Source of the DNA: Clostridium sporogenes | Lineage (GTDB): Bacteria; Bacillota; Clostridia; Clostridiales; Clostridiaceae | Reading direction: 5' to 3' | DNA length: 64,000 bases | NCBI RefSeq assembly: GCF_001020205.1 | Contig: NZ_CP011663.1 | Span: 868,001 to 932,000, forward strand | Part shown: positions 43,956 to 52,229 of the stretch, piece after piece | How positions within the stretch are numbered: position 1 is the first letter of the stretch | Layout of the letters: each line of letters begins with the position of its first letter | Position numbers and translations under genes: made by a program | The notes under the pieces: generated by a model | Databases searched by the model: none | Told to the model about the DNA's origin: nothing | The model's input: only the letters and a program-made list of their open reading frames with translations

Positions 43956-44570
43956 ATGAATATATACTTAGTAAGACATGGAGAAACGGAGCAAAACAAA
44001 AGAAAAAATTTTTATGGTAAATTAGATGTGGGATTAAATAAAAAGGGAGAAGATCAAAGCTATAAAGTGGGAGAACTTTTAAAGAATGTAGATTTCAATA
44101 AAATTTATATAAGTGATAGAAAAAGAACTAGAGAAACTGCAGAAAGAATTTTAGAGAGAAACAAATTTTATGAAAAAGAAAAAAATATTATTTATAAAGA
44201 TAAAAGAATAAATGAAATAGATTTTGGTATTTTTGAAGGTAAATCCTATGAGGAGATAGGCTTTTTATATCCAAAAGAACAAGAGAGATGGGAAAGGGAT
44301 TGGAAAAACTTTGCCCCTCCTAAGGGTGAAAGTGCAGTGGGATTTTATAATAGAGTAGAAAACTTCATGAAACATATACAAAAAGAAGAGGATGGAGACT
44401 ATTTAATAGTTTCCCATGGAGGGGTAATAAGAATGATATATAGTTACATACTTCAGAATAATATGGACTTTTACTGGAATTTTGCTTCAAGAAATGGAGA
44501 TATAACATTAATTAAATATGAATATGAAAACTTATTTATAGATTACATATTGCCTACAAAGTTAATTTAA
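43956..44570 (+). CDS. cobC: Histidine phosphatase, probable alpha-ribazole phosphatase
   Basis: 204 residues of the phosphoglycerate-mutase/histidine phosphatase superfamily: IYLVRHGETEQN with the phosphorylated His at the start, SDRKRTRETAERI, RINEIDFGIFEGKSYEEI and YLIVSHGGVIRM with the second catalytic His. CobC removes phosphate from alpha-ribazole phosphate in cobalamin nucleotide-loop assembly. The assignment is supported by cobS 2 kb downstream and the cblS-like gene after it; without that context it could be any small phosphatase of the family. Ribosome site AGGAGAGG. Confidence 0.75.
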   Translation: MNIYLVRHGETEQNKRKNFYGKLDVGLNKKGEDQSYKVGELLKNVDFNKIYISDRKRTRETAERILERNKFYEKEKNIIYKDKRINEIDFGIFEGKSYEEIGFLYPKEQERWERDWKNFAPPKGESAVGFYNRVENFMKHIQKEEDGDYLIVSHGGVIRMIYSYILQNNMDFYWNFASRNGDITLIKYEYENLFIDYILPTKLI

Positions 44571-44661
44571 GATTAGTACTATGTGAAAGTAGTTTCTTCT
44601 TTACAGGTCTTTTGAGTAAAGGTAAAATTATATAAGATAATACCGTCTTTCTTAATTTTTG

Positions 44662-44796
44662 TTTGTCCGATGACTACCCGCTCTAATACTCCCATCTTCT
44701 TCAAAGTGGGAGTAAAGAGCGGCTATGTCCCTGGATAACGATTTCTAAGCTTTAGTGGGAGTAAAAGCTCCATCTGAAGCCAAGAACTCTGTTTAT
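44662..44796 (+). repeat. Family A structured repeat, copy 2 (compact form)
   Basis: Runs from TTTGTCCGATGAC to GAACTCTGTTTAT. The first hairpin is strong: CCGCTCT-aat-ACTCCCA...TGGGAGT-aa-AGAGCGG; the second is GCTTTAGTGGGAG...CTCCATCTGAAGC. At 135 bp this appears to be the basic unit of the family. Confidence 0.8.
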
Positions 44797-44842
44797 ACGA
44801 AATCTAGGTAATTAATAAATGTAAGTTGAAGAGGTGATACTT

Positions 44843-46414
44843 ATGGTAGAAAAAAGTAGTAAAAAATTTGATAAGAGGAAAATTATAATTAGTGTAATTA
44901 TAACATGTGTCATCTTATTAGGAGTTATAGCTATATGTACAAGCTATATGAAAAGGTCTGTAAAAAAATATAGCACTTTATTTTATCCCGGAACCAGAAT
45001 TGAAAATGTAAATGTATCAGGAAAAACATTAGAAGAAGCTAAAAAGCTTTTAAAACAGCAGTATGTAGACAAGCTACCTTCTAGAAAATTAGTAGTAAAG
45101 GCAGAAGGCAAAAGCTATCCATTTGAATTTTCTAAGTTAAATGTGAAGTATAATTTGGACAAAGCGTTGGATGAGGCTTTTAACTATGGAAAAGACCTAA
45201 ATATTTTTAGTCAGTATAAAATCATAGTATATCCAGATGATAAATGCATCAGTACAGGATTTTCTTATGATAAAGAAGTGGTGAAAAAGTTTATAGATGG
45301 TATAGCCAAGGATGTTAACAAAAATCCAATTAATGCAGCTGTAAGCAGTACAGCTGGAAAAGTTAGCTTGGTTAAACATAGAGATGGAAAGAAATTAGAT
45401 AGTGATAAACTTCAAAAATACATAAACAATAGTATGAAGGGAGACGCTAGTAAAGATGTTGAGGTCCAAGCTCCTATAGAACAAGTTAAACCTAAGGTAA
45501 CTACAGATAAAATTTCATCTATAAATACTTTAATATCTACATTCCATACAGAGTATGGCGGTATATCTTCACCACAGAGAGCTAACAATATTGAAATATG
45601 TGCTAAGAGTATAAATGGTACTGTATTAATGCCGGGAGAAACCTTTAGTTTTAATCAAGTAGTAGGAGAAAGAACAGATAAAAGAGGATATCAATCTGCG
45701 CCAGTTATAGTAGGAAATCAAGTGGATTCAGGATTAGGTGGAGGAATTTGTCAGGTATCATCAACATTATATAATACTATTTTATTAGGTAACATAAATT
45801 CTACGGAAAGAATGCACCATACGTTACCATCAAGTTATGTACCACTTGGAATGGATGCTACTGTAGATTGGGGAAATATAGATTATAAATTTAAAAATAC
45901 TTTTTCATATCCCATTTATATTGAAGGAATTGCTGATGGAAGCAGCATAATATTTAATCTATATTCTAATTCACAATTGAAGAAAAGAACTTATTATATT
46001 TGGAATGAAGTTTATGCTACTATAAATGTTAATATGAAGACTGAAGATGATCCTAATCTTCCAGAAGGAAAACAAGAGATTGTACAAAATCCATATACGG
46101 GATATAAAGTAAGAGTTTATAAAAATATCTTAGAAAATGGGAAATTAGTAGGTAAGGAACTTATTTCTGATGATTTTTATAGACCAATAGAAGGATTAGC
46201 AAAAGTAGGACCTAAAAAACCAGCTCCTAAACCACCGGAACCGAAAAAAGATGATCCTAAACCAGCCCCTAAACCAGCAGAACCGGAAAAAGATGATCCT
46301 AAAGTTAAACCAAATGACACTAATAGTAAAGAGAAGGACAAAGAAAAAGATAAAGATAAAGATAAACCTACACAAGAAACTCCTAAAGAAGATACAAAAA
46401 ATAACAAAATATAA
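44843..46414 (+). CDS. VanW-family cell-envelope protein with G5-like domain
   Basis: About 523 residues. One N-terminal membrane anchor (residues 16-37), then two putative peptidoglycan-binding repeats (VNVSGKTLEEAKKLLKQQY style, PF12229), a VanW domain (NNIEICAKSINGTVLMPGETFSFN, GGGICQVSSTLYN, MHHTLPSSYVPLGMDATVDW), and a G5-like segment. The C-terminus is a Lys/Pro/Asp/Glu-rich tail that probably traverses the wall. VanW proteins accompany vancomycin-resistance clusters but most are general envelope proteins of unknown activity. ATG at 44843 follows GAGGTGAT; an in-frame GTG at 44834 overlaps the ribosome site. Confidence 0.88.
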   Translation: MVEKSSKKFDKRKIIISVIITCVILLGVIAICTSYMKRSVKKYSTLFYPGTRIENVNVSGKTLEEAKKLLKQQYVDKLPSRKLVVKAEGKSYPFEFSKLNVKYNLDKALDEAFNYGKDLNIFSQYKIIVYPDDKCISTGFSYDKEVVKKFIDGIAKDVNKNPINAAVSSTAGKVSLVKHRDGKKLDSDKLQKYINNSMKGDASKDVEVQAPIEQVKPKVTTDKISSINTLISTFHTEYGGISSPQRANNIEICAKSINGTVLMPGETFSFNQVVGERTDKRGYQSAPVIVGNQVDSGLGGGICQVSSTLYNTILLGNINSTERMHHTLPSSYVPLGMDATVDWGNIDYKFKNTFSYPIYIEGIADGSSIIFNLYSNSQLKKRTYYIWNEVYATINVNMKTEDDPNLPEGKQEIVQNPYTGYKVRVYKNILENGKLVGKELISDDFYRPIEGLAKVGPKKPAPKPPEPKKDDPKPAPKPAEPEKDDPKVKPNDTNSKEKDKEKDKDKDKPTQETPKEDTKNNKI

Positions 46415-46507
46415 AAGTCTATAAATAGATAAGTATGTAGTGAGAATAGATATATGCTGTTAGTGTAAAATTATTGTAGGATATTTTTGAACAAAAAATA
46501 GAAAAAG

Positions 46508-46567
46508 AGACACCCTTTTGATAATATGTTAAGTGATGAAATAGAACATAGAAAGGGTGTCTCTCAT
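46508..46567 (+). terminator. Hairpin terminator
   Basis: GAGACACCCTTT / AAAGGGTGTCTCTC stem around a loop of about 35 bases, with a short T-rich tail. Ends the vanW transcript before cobS. Confidence 0.6.
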
Positions 46568-46625
46568 AAATTTTTCTTTGTAGGAAATTCAAGTAATTAA
46601 TAATAAATACAAGAGAGGTGAAAAT

Positions 46626-47372
46626 ATGAAATGCATATTGAATGATTTTTTATTAATGATTCAATTTTTTACACGTATACCTATAAATAAAAATTTACAA
46701 TGTGAAAAAGTGAATTTTAGAAGAGGGGCTTTTTTTCTTCCTATAGTAGCTTCTATTATAGGTGGAATGGAGTTTTTAATATATTTAGGTCTTAAAAATT
46801 TTTTGCCACCTAATGTAATAATAGTGTTATTGCTTTTATTTACAGCTATGATTACTGGGGGACTTCATATGGATGGATTAGCAGATACCTGTGATGGATT
46901 TTTTTCTTTAAGAGATAAACAAAGAATAATAGAAATTATGAAGGATAGTAGAATAGGGTCCTATGGAACTATAGCATTGATAATTGATTTATTATTAAAA
47001 TATGAACTTCTATATTCTTTAGTTTTAAAAGGATACAGTATAGCTATAGTTTTAGCGCCTATTATAGGAAAAATTAGCATTTTATTTTTATGTTTATCTA
47101 AAAGGACAGCCAAAAAGAATGGTTCAGGAAATATATTTATAGGAAATATGAGCAAGACCATAATATTTTCTATTACTATCATAATATTGATGATAAGTAC
47201 ATATTTTTTAGGAGTGAAAGCTACAATAACTCCATTTATAGGAGTGTTGTTAATAACTTATTTAGTATATCTATTATGTTTAAATAAAATAAATGGACTT
47301 ACAGGGGATACCTTAGGAGCTTGTAATGAACTAGGTGAAATAACATATTTATTAATTTTATTAATGATGTAA
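46626..47372 (+). CDS. cobS: Cobalamin synthase (adenosylcobinamide-GDP ribazoletransferase)
   Basis: 248 residues, mostly hydrophobic. The family signature is present: QFFTRIPI near the start, GGLHMDGLADTCDGFFS with the Asp-rich metal site, and KDSRIGSYGTIAL. CobS joins adenosylcobinamide-GDP and alpha-ribazole (phosphate) in the membrane, the last step of B12 nucleotide-loop assembly. It is followed by the alpha-ribazole kinase-like gene 25 bases later. The set fits corrinoid salvage; no cobalamin riboswitch was seen upstream. Confidence 0.92.
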   Translation: MKCILNDFLLMIQFFTRIPINKNLQCEKVNFRRGAFFLPIVASIIGGMEFLIYLGLKNFLPPNVIIVLLLLFTAMITGGLHMDGLADTCDGFFSLRDKQRIIEIMKDSRIGSYGTIALIIDLLLKYELLYSLVLKGYSIAIVLAPIIGKISILFLCLSKRTAKKNGSGNIFIGNMSKTIIFSITIIILMISTYFLGVKATITPFIGVLLITYLVYLLCLNKINGLTGDTLGACNELGEITYLLILLMM

Positions 47373-47397
47373 ATTTATATGAAAGGAGAGTAGTGTT

Positions 47398-48186
47398 ATG
47401 GAAGTGAAAAAGGTAAGGGATTTAACATTAATTTCTTTGACCCAGGATAAAACCTTAGTTGTAGCCTGTGATAGTTCAGGGAGTATTGGTCCTAAAAAAA
47501 ATGATATGTTAAAAATACCAGCTTTTTATACAGGTAAGTTTGCTATTAGAGTAGGTATTTTAGAGGTTATGTGCACAGGAGCAGAAATTGTAACAGTTAC
47601 TAATGCGGTATGTTGTGAAATGAATCCTACAGGAAAGGACATAATAGATGGAATAAAAGGTGAGTTAAAAAGAGCTGGTATTGATGAAGTGGTTTTAACA
47701 GGGAGCACTGAGGAAAATTTTTCCACATTCTCCACAGGTGTGGGGATAACTGTCTTAGGTATAGTAGATAATTCTGCAATAAAAGTTAACAATGTGAATA
47801 ACTTTGGTTACAATAATGAAAAACATAATAAATTTCATGAGGATGATATTTTATTAATATCTGTGGGAATACCTAAGTTAGGAAAGGAGATTAATATTTA
47901 TGATGATAAGGAAATAGTTGATTATGTGGATATAAAAATATTACTAGAAAGCCCTAAAGTATATGAAATTGTGCCAGTAGGATCTAAAGGAATATTGTAT
48001 GAAGGAAAAGTTCTGGCTAAAAATAATAATTTAAAACTAAAATTAGAAGAAAATATACCTATAGATATTAAAAAATCTAATGGTCCAGCAACTACAGTAA
48101 TAGCAGCAATACATAAAGAAGAATATAAAAACATAAGAGCAAAAATAAATAATATAAATATAATAGGAAAATTAGAGAGTGTTTAA
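47398..48186 (+). CDS. cblS: AIR synthase-related protein, probable alpha-ribazole kinase CblS
   Basis: 262 residues of the PurM/AIR-synthase-related fold: VVACDSSGSIGPKKND near the N-terminus, NAVCCEMNPTGKDIIDGIK, LTGSTEENFSTFSTGVGITVLG and DDILLISVGIPKLGKEI. In Listeria and Geobacillus, CblS of this family phosphorylates alpha-ribazole, which with CobS bypasses CobT. Being directly behind cobS makes this the likely role. Ribosome site AAAGGAGAG. The last codons and stop lie in the left terminal repeat of a family B element, so the natural C-terminus may have been altered by that insertion. The transporter CblT is not visible here. Confidence 0.75.
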   Translation: MEVKKVRDLTLISLTQDKTLVVACDSSGSIGPKKNDMLKIPAFYTGKFAIRVGILEVMCTGAEIVTVTNAVCCEMNPTGKDIIDGIKGELKRAGIDEVVLTGSTEENFSTFSTGVGITVLGIVDNSAIKVNNVNNFGYNNEKHNKFHEDDILLISVGIPKLGKEINIYDDKEIVDYVDIKILLESPKVYEIVPVGSKGILYEGKVLAKNNNLKLKLEENIPIDIKKSNGPATTVIAAIHKEEYKNIRAKINNINIIGKLESV

Positions 48187-48530
48187 ATAAAATAGATTTA
48201 ATTTTAAAGGCGCAAATATAAAAAATACACTCATAAACAGAGTTCTTGGCTTTAGAGGGAGTTTTTACTCCCATTAAAGCTTAGAAATCGTTATCCAGGG
48301 ACGTAACCGCTCTTTACGCCTACTTTGAAGAAGGTGAGAGTATTAGAGCGGGTAGTCATCGGATAAATAAATTCATTTCACTAAGAAATTCTAAATTTGG
48401 CTACATTAAAAATTTTCTACCCACTAGAGTCACCAGACCTGGCTTCACTACTGGCTCCTCACGTCCTGTGAGGAATTACAAAAATTTTTAATTACGCCAT
48501 ATTAAGAATTACTAAAGTTTATTAAAATTT
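48181..48530 (+). repeat. Family B repeat, copy 4, interrupted by a family A element
   Basis: Left part 48181-48237 (AAATAAAATAGATTTAATTT and onward) and right part from 48368 (AAATTCATTTCACTAAG through CTCCTCACGTCCTGTGAGG) are the two halves of a B element. They are separated by a reverse-oriented A element. The right terminus is truncated or diverged near 48530. Confidence 0.75.
48233..48367 (-). mobile_element. Family A element inserted in family B copy 4
   Basis: Reverse complement of the A unit, from ATAAACAGAGTTCTTGG to GATGACTACCCGC read backwards, flanked on both sides by ATAAA. Intact B copies have a single ATAAA at this spot (CATTCATAAAC), so the flanks look like a 5-bp target duplication. 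This is evidence that A moved as a discrete unit. Confidence 0.7.
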
Positions 48531-48602
48531 CATAGCATTGTTTATAAATATATGAAAAGAACGTAAAATGCTATGTATTATATATAAAGGAGAGATAATA
48601 TT

Positions 48603-48887
48603 ATGAATTTTACAGGAATAATTATGGGGGTATTTATGCTGTTTTTTACTGGCATAGGGCATGTTATTGTAATAAAAGGAGAGTATCATTTTGGAATTAA
48701 GATTTGGCCAGGTTTTTTAATATTAGGTATAGGACTTATAGTCTTGTCATTAATTATAGATAATGTTTATTTATCAGGCGGATTAGGTATAGGAGGACTT
48801 ACTTTTTTATGGGGAATATTAGAGTTGTTTCAACAAAAGGAAAGAGTGAGAAAAGGATGGTTCCCTAAAAAAGAAAATAGTAATTAA
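48603..48887 (+). CDS. Small membrane protein of unknown function
   Basis: 94 residues with two or three hydrophobic segments (FTGIIMGVFMLFFTGIGHVIVI, IWPGFLILGIGLIVLSLII and GLGIGGLTFLWGILELF) and a charged C-terminus (QQKERVRKGWFPKKENSN). It resembles DUF4491-type membrane proteins in size and layout, but I am not certain of a family. ATG behind AAAGGAGAGA; follows the B/A repeat complex. Confidence 0.7.
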   Translation: MNFTGIIMGVFMLFFTGIGHVIVIKGEYHFGIKIWPGFLILGIGLIVLSLIIDNVYLSGGLGIGGLTFLWGILELFQQKERVRKGWFPKKENSN

Positions 48888-49021
48888 ATTTCAAAATACA
48901 AAAAAATACTAATATGTAATTGAATGCATATATATGAAAATATATATGCATAATTTTTAGCATATATATTTTTTAAAAGTTAAAACTACTACTGTAATAT
49001 TTGAAAAGGGGTGTTTATGAA

Positions 49022-49204
49022 ATGCAATTAACTGAATTAGAACTTCAAAACCTAAGAGAATTAATAGGTAAACATGAAACTGCATGTAACAAATTAAATG
49101 CTTATGCTCAGCAAGCTCAGGATCAACAAATAAAACAAATGTTCCAAAAATCAGCACAGGATGCTCAAAATACAAAACAAAAATTAATGTCTTTTTTAGG
49201 ATAG
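49022..49204 (+). CDS. Small spore-coat-associated protein (CotF-linked)
   Basis: About 60 residues of Gln-rich helix (MQLTELELQNLRELIGKHE, then AYAQQAQDQQIKQMFQKSAQ). This type of short protein is regularly found just ahead of CotF-type coat genes in clostridia and likely forms a helical partner. The ATG at 49022 is taken as the start, behind AGGGGTG; an in-frame TTG at 49001 precedes that site. 17 bases separate it from the CotF gene, so the pair is an operon, presumably mother-cell expressed. Confidence 0.75.
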   Translation: MQLTELELQNLRELIGKHETACNKLNAYAQQAQDQQIKQMFQKSAQDAQNTKQKLMSFLG

Positions 49205-49221
49205 TTTAAGGAGGTATAATA

Positions 49222-49470
49222 ATGCAAGATAAAGATATGATAAATGATACGCTATCAGCGTTAAAAGCAAGTTTAACAGGATATTCTACTACAATTGCTG
49301 AAACAGATAATCAACAATTGAGACAAGAAATTCAACAAATGAGAAATAACTGTGAAACAAGTCAGTATGACTTTTATAAATTAGCAAAACAAAAAGGTTT
49401 TTACAAACCAGCAGCACAAGCTTCACCAGAGCAAATTCAAACAGTTAAAAGCCAAGTAAGCGGTTCATAA
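49222..49470 (+). CDS. CotF-family spore coat protein
   Basis: 82 residues. The helical CotF fold (PF07875) is recognised from DKDMINDTLSALKASLTGYSTT, EIQQMRNNCETSQYDFYKLA and KGFYKPAAQASPEQI. CotF proteins are structural components of the spore coat. Ribosome site AAGGAGG seven bases before the ATG. The three-hairpin array begins 53 bases after the stop and may be this operon's 3' UTR. Confidence 0.85.
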   Translation: MQDKDMINDTLSALKASLTGYSTTIAETDNQQLRQEIQQMRNNCETSQYDFYKLAKQKGFYKPAAQASPEQIQTVKSQVSGS

Positions 49471-49522
49471 AATTATATATAGTTGAAGCTAATAGGCCAA
49501 ATAAATGGCTTATAAAATATAA

Positions 49523-49657
49523 GCGAAGGTAGCAGGGATGCTTGCTTCTTTGCGATAGAATTAAAAAAGTATAGGCGAAGGTAGTAGGGATGCTTACTTC
49601 TTTGCAGTACAATTAAAAAAGTATAGGCGAAGGTAATAGGGATGCTTATTTCTTTGC
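49523..49657 (+). ncRNA. Array of three tandem covarying hairpins with AGGGATG loops
   Basis: Three 31-base hairpins start at 49523, 49575 and 49627, exactly 52 bases apart. Each begins GCGAAGGTA and ends TTCTTTGC or TTTCTTTGC. The upper stem changes in a paired way: AGCA/TGCT, AGTA/TACT, AATA/TATT. The loop region GGGATGCT is identical in all three. The AGGGATG resembles the CsrA-binding consensus (ARGGAUG in a hairpin loop). A strong terminator follows. It could be a stand-alone small RNA or the coat operon 3' UTR. Covariation across repeats indicates that the RNA structure is selected; the protein partner is conjecture. Confidence 0.6.
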
Positions 49658-49667
49658 CAAAAGATTA

Positions 49668-49734
49668 GAAAAACACTATCAAAATAAATAATGCCATCTT
49701 TAGCATTATTAAAAAATTTTGATAGTGTTTTTTG
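49668..49734 (+). terminator. Rho-independent terminator behind the hairpin array
   Basis: AAAACACTATCAAAAT pairs with ATTTTGATAGTGTTTT, with an inner AATAATGC/GCATTATT stem and a T run. Very stable. Confidence 0.85.
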
Positions 49735-49978
49735 CAATTTCAATTATTAATTAAACTTGTAAACAATTTGTAACTAAAAACATTAAGTGTTTTATTATAG
49801 AATAAAATTATGGAAAAATTTAAAAATATAATATATTACTTTTTAAAAGGAGAAAATATATTAAGGCTAATTTGTTATATTGAATTAGCTTCTGTATAAA
49901 GACCACATAATTTAAAATTAATGAGTGTATATTATAATTTTTATGTTTTACTTTATAACATCTTAAGGAGAATGCGAT

Positions 49979-51331
49979 ATGAAAAAAATTAAAATGTCAA
50001 TACTTGTTTTATTTTGTGTTTTACTAGGTTTTACTAATTTTTTAGTAGGATGTAAAAATAATAAAGCACAGGTTACAGGAAACAGTAAAAAAGATGAACA
50101 AAAGATAAAAGAAGAAAAATATTCTAAATTTTCAGGGCTAAGCTTAAGTAAGACGGATATTAAACTAAAATATAAGGGTGAAATATTAAATTTAAAATTA
50201 CCAATATATATGGATAAAAACAGATACTATGTTCCAGTTAATAATGTTTTAGATAAAATTCATGTGAATTATACAATAAAACAAGGAAAAGTTCATATAG
50301 AAAATGGTTATAAAAAGATAGATATAGATAAAAACTTAGCCAATATTTCAGGAGAAAAATATAAGCTTAGAAAAGATACTATTTTAAAAGAAGATATAAT
50401 GTATATGTCTTTATTTGACTTTAATAAAATAATGGGATTAAAAGCAAATTGGAATGAAAATGAAAAAATAATAAGTTTATATAAAAATAAAAAGCAAGAA
50501 AAAATAGAAAATAATAAAAATAAAGATTCTAAAATAAAGCCAGCTTTTGTAAGAATTGAGGATATAACCTCTAATCAAAGATATAAAACTCAAGAGGCAT
50601 TAGAAAAATTAAGAGTAATATCAGATTATTTATATTCTAAAAACATACCTTTTCATGTGGCTTGGGTTCCAAGATATTTAGATCCTAAAAATAATATAGA
50701 GGATGATGCATCTAGAGATTTTAATATACATAATGCTAACTTTGTATATACTTTAGATTACTTTATTGATAGAGGTGGGATTATAGGACTTCATGGATAT
50801 ACTCATCAAGCAGGAGATGCAGCTAGTATAGATGGTATAGAATTTGATGGAATGACAAATAATACTGAACCTGTTATAAGAGACAGAGTAGAAAAGGCTA
50901 TTGAATGTGCAAAGGTTTTAGATATACCTATAGGGTTCTTTGAAAGTCCTCATTATGCAGCTACAGATGAAGAAATGCAGATAATAGAACAATATTTTAA
51001 TTATATGTATGATCCACCTAAATTTGCATCTAGAAATAATATAGCAAAAAGACAATCAAAGGATAGAACTGTTACTTATATACCAACTCCATTAGATTAT
51101 GTGGATGGTATAAAACATGCGGATAAAGTTATAGAAAATATCAATAGCTTAGATGAGAACACACTAGGTAGTTTTTTCTACCATCCTAGTATAGAATCTA
51201 GTTTTATAAAATTTAAAAATAATAAGGATGGATCAGTAGAATATACTTATGAAGACAATACACCTTTAAAAAAGATAATAAAAGCCTTTGAAAAAAATAA
51301 TTATGAATTTAAGAAAATAACAGAGTTTTAA
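49979..51331 (+). CDS. Lipoprotein with copper-amine-oxidase-N-like and DUF2334 domains
   Basis: 450 residues. A lipoprotein signal with lipobox LVGC (Cys25). Residues about 55-170 look like a Cu_amine_oxidN1-type domain (YMDKNRYYVPVNNVLDKIHV, MSLFDFNKIMGLKANW), often used in clostridial surface proteins. From about 185 comes DUF2334, a polysaccharide-deacetylase-like barrel: RIEDIT, PFHVAWVPRYLDPK, IIGLHGYTHQ and IGFFESPHYAAT. The acidic and His residues would bind a metal, so an extracellular deacetylase on wall polysaccharide is plausible, but the activity of DUF2334 is unproven. Confidence 0.82.
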   Translation: MKKIKMSILVLFCVLLGFTNFLVGCKNNKAQVTGNSKKDEQKIKEEKYSKFSGLSLSKTDIKLKYKGEILNLKLPIYMDKNRYYVPVNNVLDKIHVNYTIKQGKVHIENGYKKIDIDKNLANISGEKYKLRKDTILKEDIMYMSLFDFNKIMGLKANWNENEKIISLYKNKKQEKIENNKNKDSKIKPAFVRIEDITSNQRYKTQEALEKLRVISDYLYSKNIPFHVAWVPRYLDPKNNIEDDASRDFNIHNANFVYTLDYFIDRGGIIGLHGYTHQAGDAASIDGIEFDGMTNNTEPVIRDRVEKAIECAKVLDIPIGFFESPHYAATDEEMQIIEQYFNYMYDPPKFASRNNIAKRQSKDRTVTYIPTPLDYVDGIKHADKVIENINSLDENTLGSFFYHPSIESSFIKFKNNKDGSVEYTYEDNTPLKKIIKAFEKNNYEFKKITEF

Positions 51332-51349
51332 AAAATATAGATATGTTAT

Positions 51350-51397
51350 TGAAAATATTACTGAAAAGATTAATTTTTTCAGTAATATTTTTTTATA
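51350..51397 (+). terminator. Rho-independent terminator
   Basis: AAATATTACTGAAAA / TTTTTCAGTAATATT stem with T run, behind the DUF2334 gene. Confidence 0.8.
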
Positions 51398-51604
51398 ACA
51401 AATTTTACAAATAAAAAAGCTGATATCTATTTCATAAAATCATAAAGCTATTCACTTTATTAATTTTTTATGATTTTAAAAAAATTTGTAATTCCTTAAA
51501 AGGACAAATATAATTATATATAATGTTGTTTTATTAATATATTATACTTTTTGATATACTAGTATATATCGAATGTATTTATATAGAGGAGAGGGAGTTA
51601 TACT

Positions 51605-51958
51605 ATGATACTTATTAAAAAATTTAAATTTGATGCAGCACATAATCTAATACATTACCATGGAAAATGTGAAAGACTTCATGGACATACCTATGGTCTA
51701 ATAATAAAGATTTCAGGAGAACCAGATAAGGAAGATATGGTAATAGATTTTACAGAGCTTAAGGCTATAGTAAAAGAAAATGTGTTAGATATATTAGATC
51801 ATGCTTATATAAACGAAATAATAAAACAACCAACAGCAGAAAATATAGCAGTATGGATATGGGATAAACTTTATACAAAATTAAAAAGAGATAACTGTAG
51901 CTTATATGAAATAGAAGTTTGGGAAACAGAAACTAGTGGCGTGGTGTACAGTGGATAA
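51605..51958 (+). CDS. queD: 6-pyruvoyltetrahydropterin synthase family (QueD / PTPS-I/III)
   Basis: 117 residues of the tunnelling fold. KFDAAHNLIHYHGKCERLHGHTY carries the zinc His residues and the catalytic motif CERLHGH; later VIDFTELKAIV, LDHAYINE and ETSGVVYSG. The motif reads C-E-x-x-H-G-H. QueD has the Cys, the folate bypass type PTPS-III has the Glu, and CExxHGH has been described for enzymes with both activities. So it can make 6-carboxytetrahydropterin for queuosine and may also make 6-hydroxymethyldihydropterin for folate. No queC/E/F is adjacent, but folP and folK follow, which supports the folate role. Ribosome site GAGGAGAGGG. Confidence 0.88.
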   Translation: MILIKKFKFDAAHNLIHYHGKCERLHGHTYGLIIKISGEPDKEDMVIDFTELKAIVKENVLDILDHAYINEIIKQPTAENIAVWIWDKLYTKLKRDNCSLYEIEVWETETSGVVYSG

Positions 51959-52229
51959 TAATAAAGAATTCACAAAAAATAATAGTTATATTGTATGAAA
52001 TAAATAAAGATTATTTATGAGAAGAGTAAATAGTTTATTATAATAACTATTTTACTTTAATAAGAGTTTATAACAAGGGAAATGTATTAAATAAGCACAT
52101 TTGAAACTTAGTATTTTACTTTAAAAGTGGAGAATATTTTACTAGAAAATTATTGTAAATTTGAGTTTGAGATAGTTCAATGCTTATATAACTTAACAGA
52201 ATGATTATAAAGAAAAAGGGGGATTAAAA

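Noticed and set aside
49486..49515. A fourth hairpin AGGCCA...TGGCTT ahead of the three-hairpin array
   Set aside because: Different sequence, short stem, no GGATG loop; not part of the repeat series.
51436..51482. preQ1 riboswitch upstream of the QueD-like gene
   Set aside because: Only a simple AAAATCATAAA/TTTATGATTTT inverted repeat is present; the preQ1 pseudoknot core and C-rich loop are lacking.
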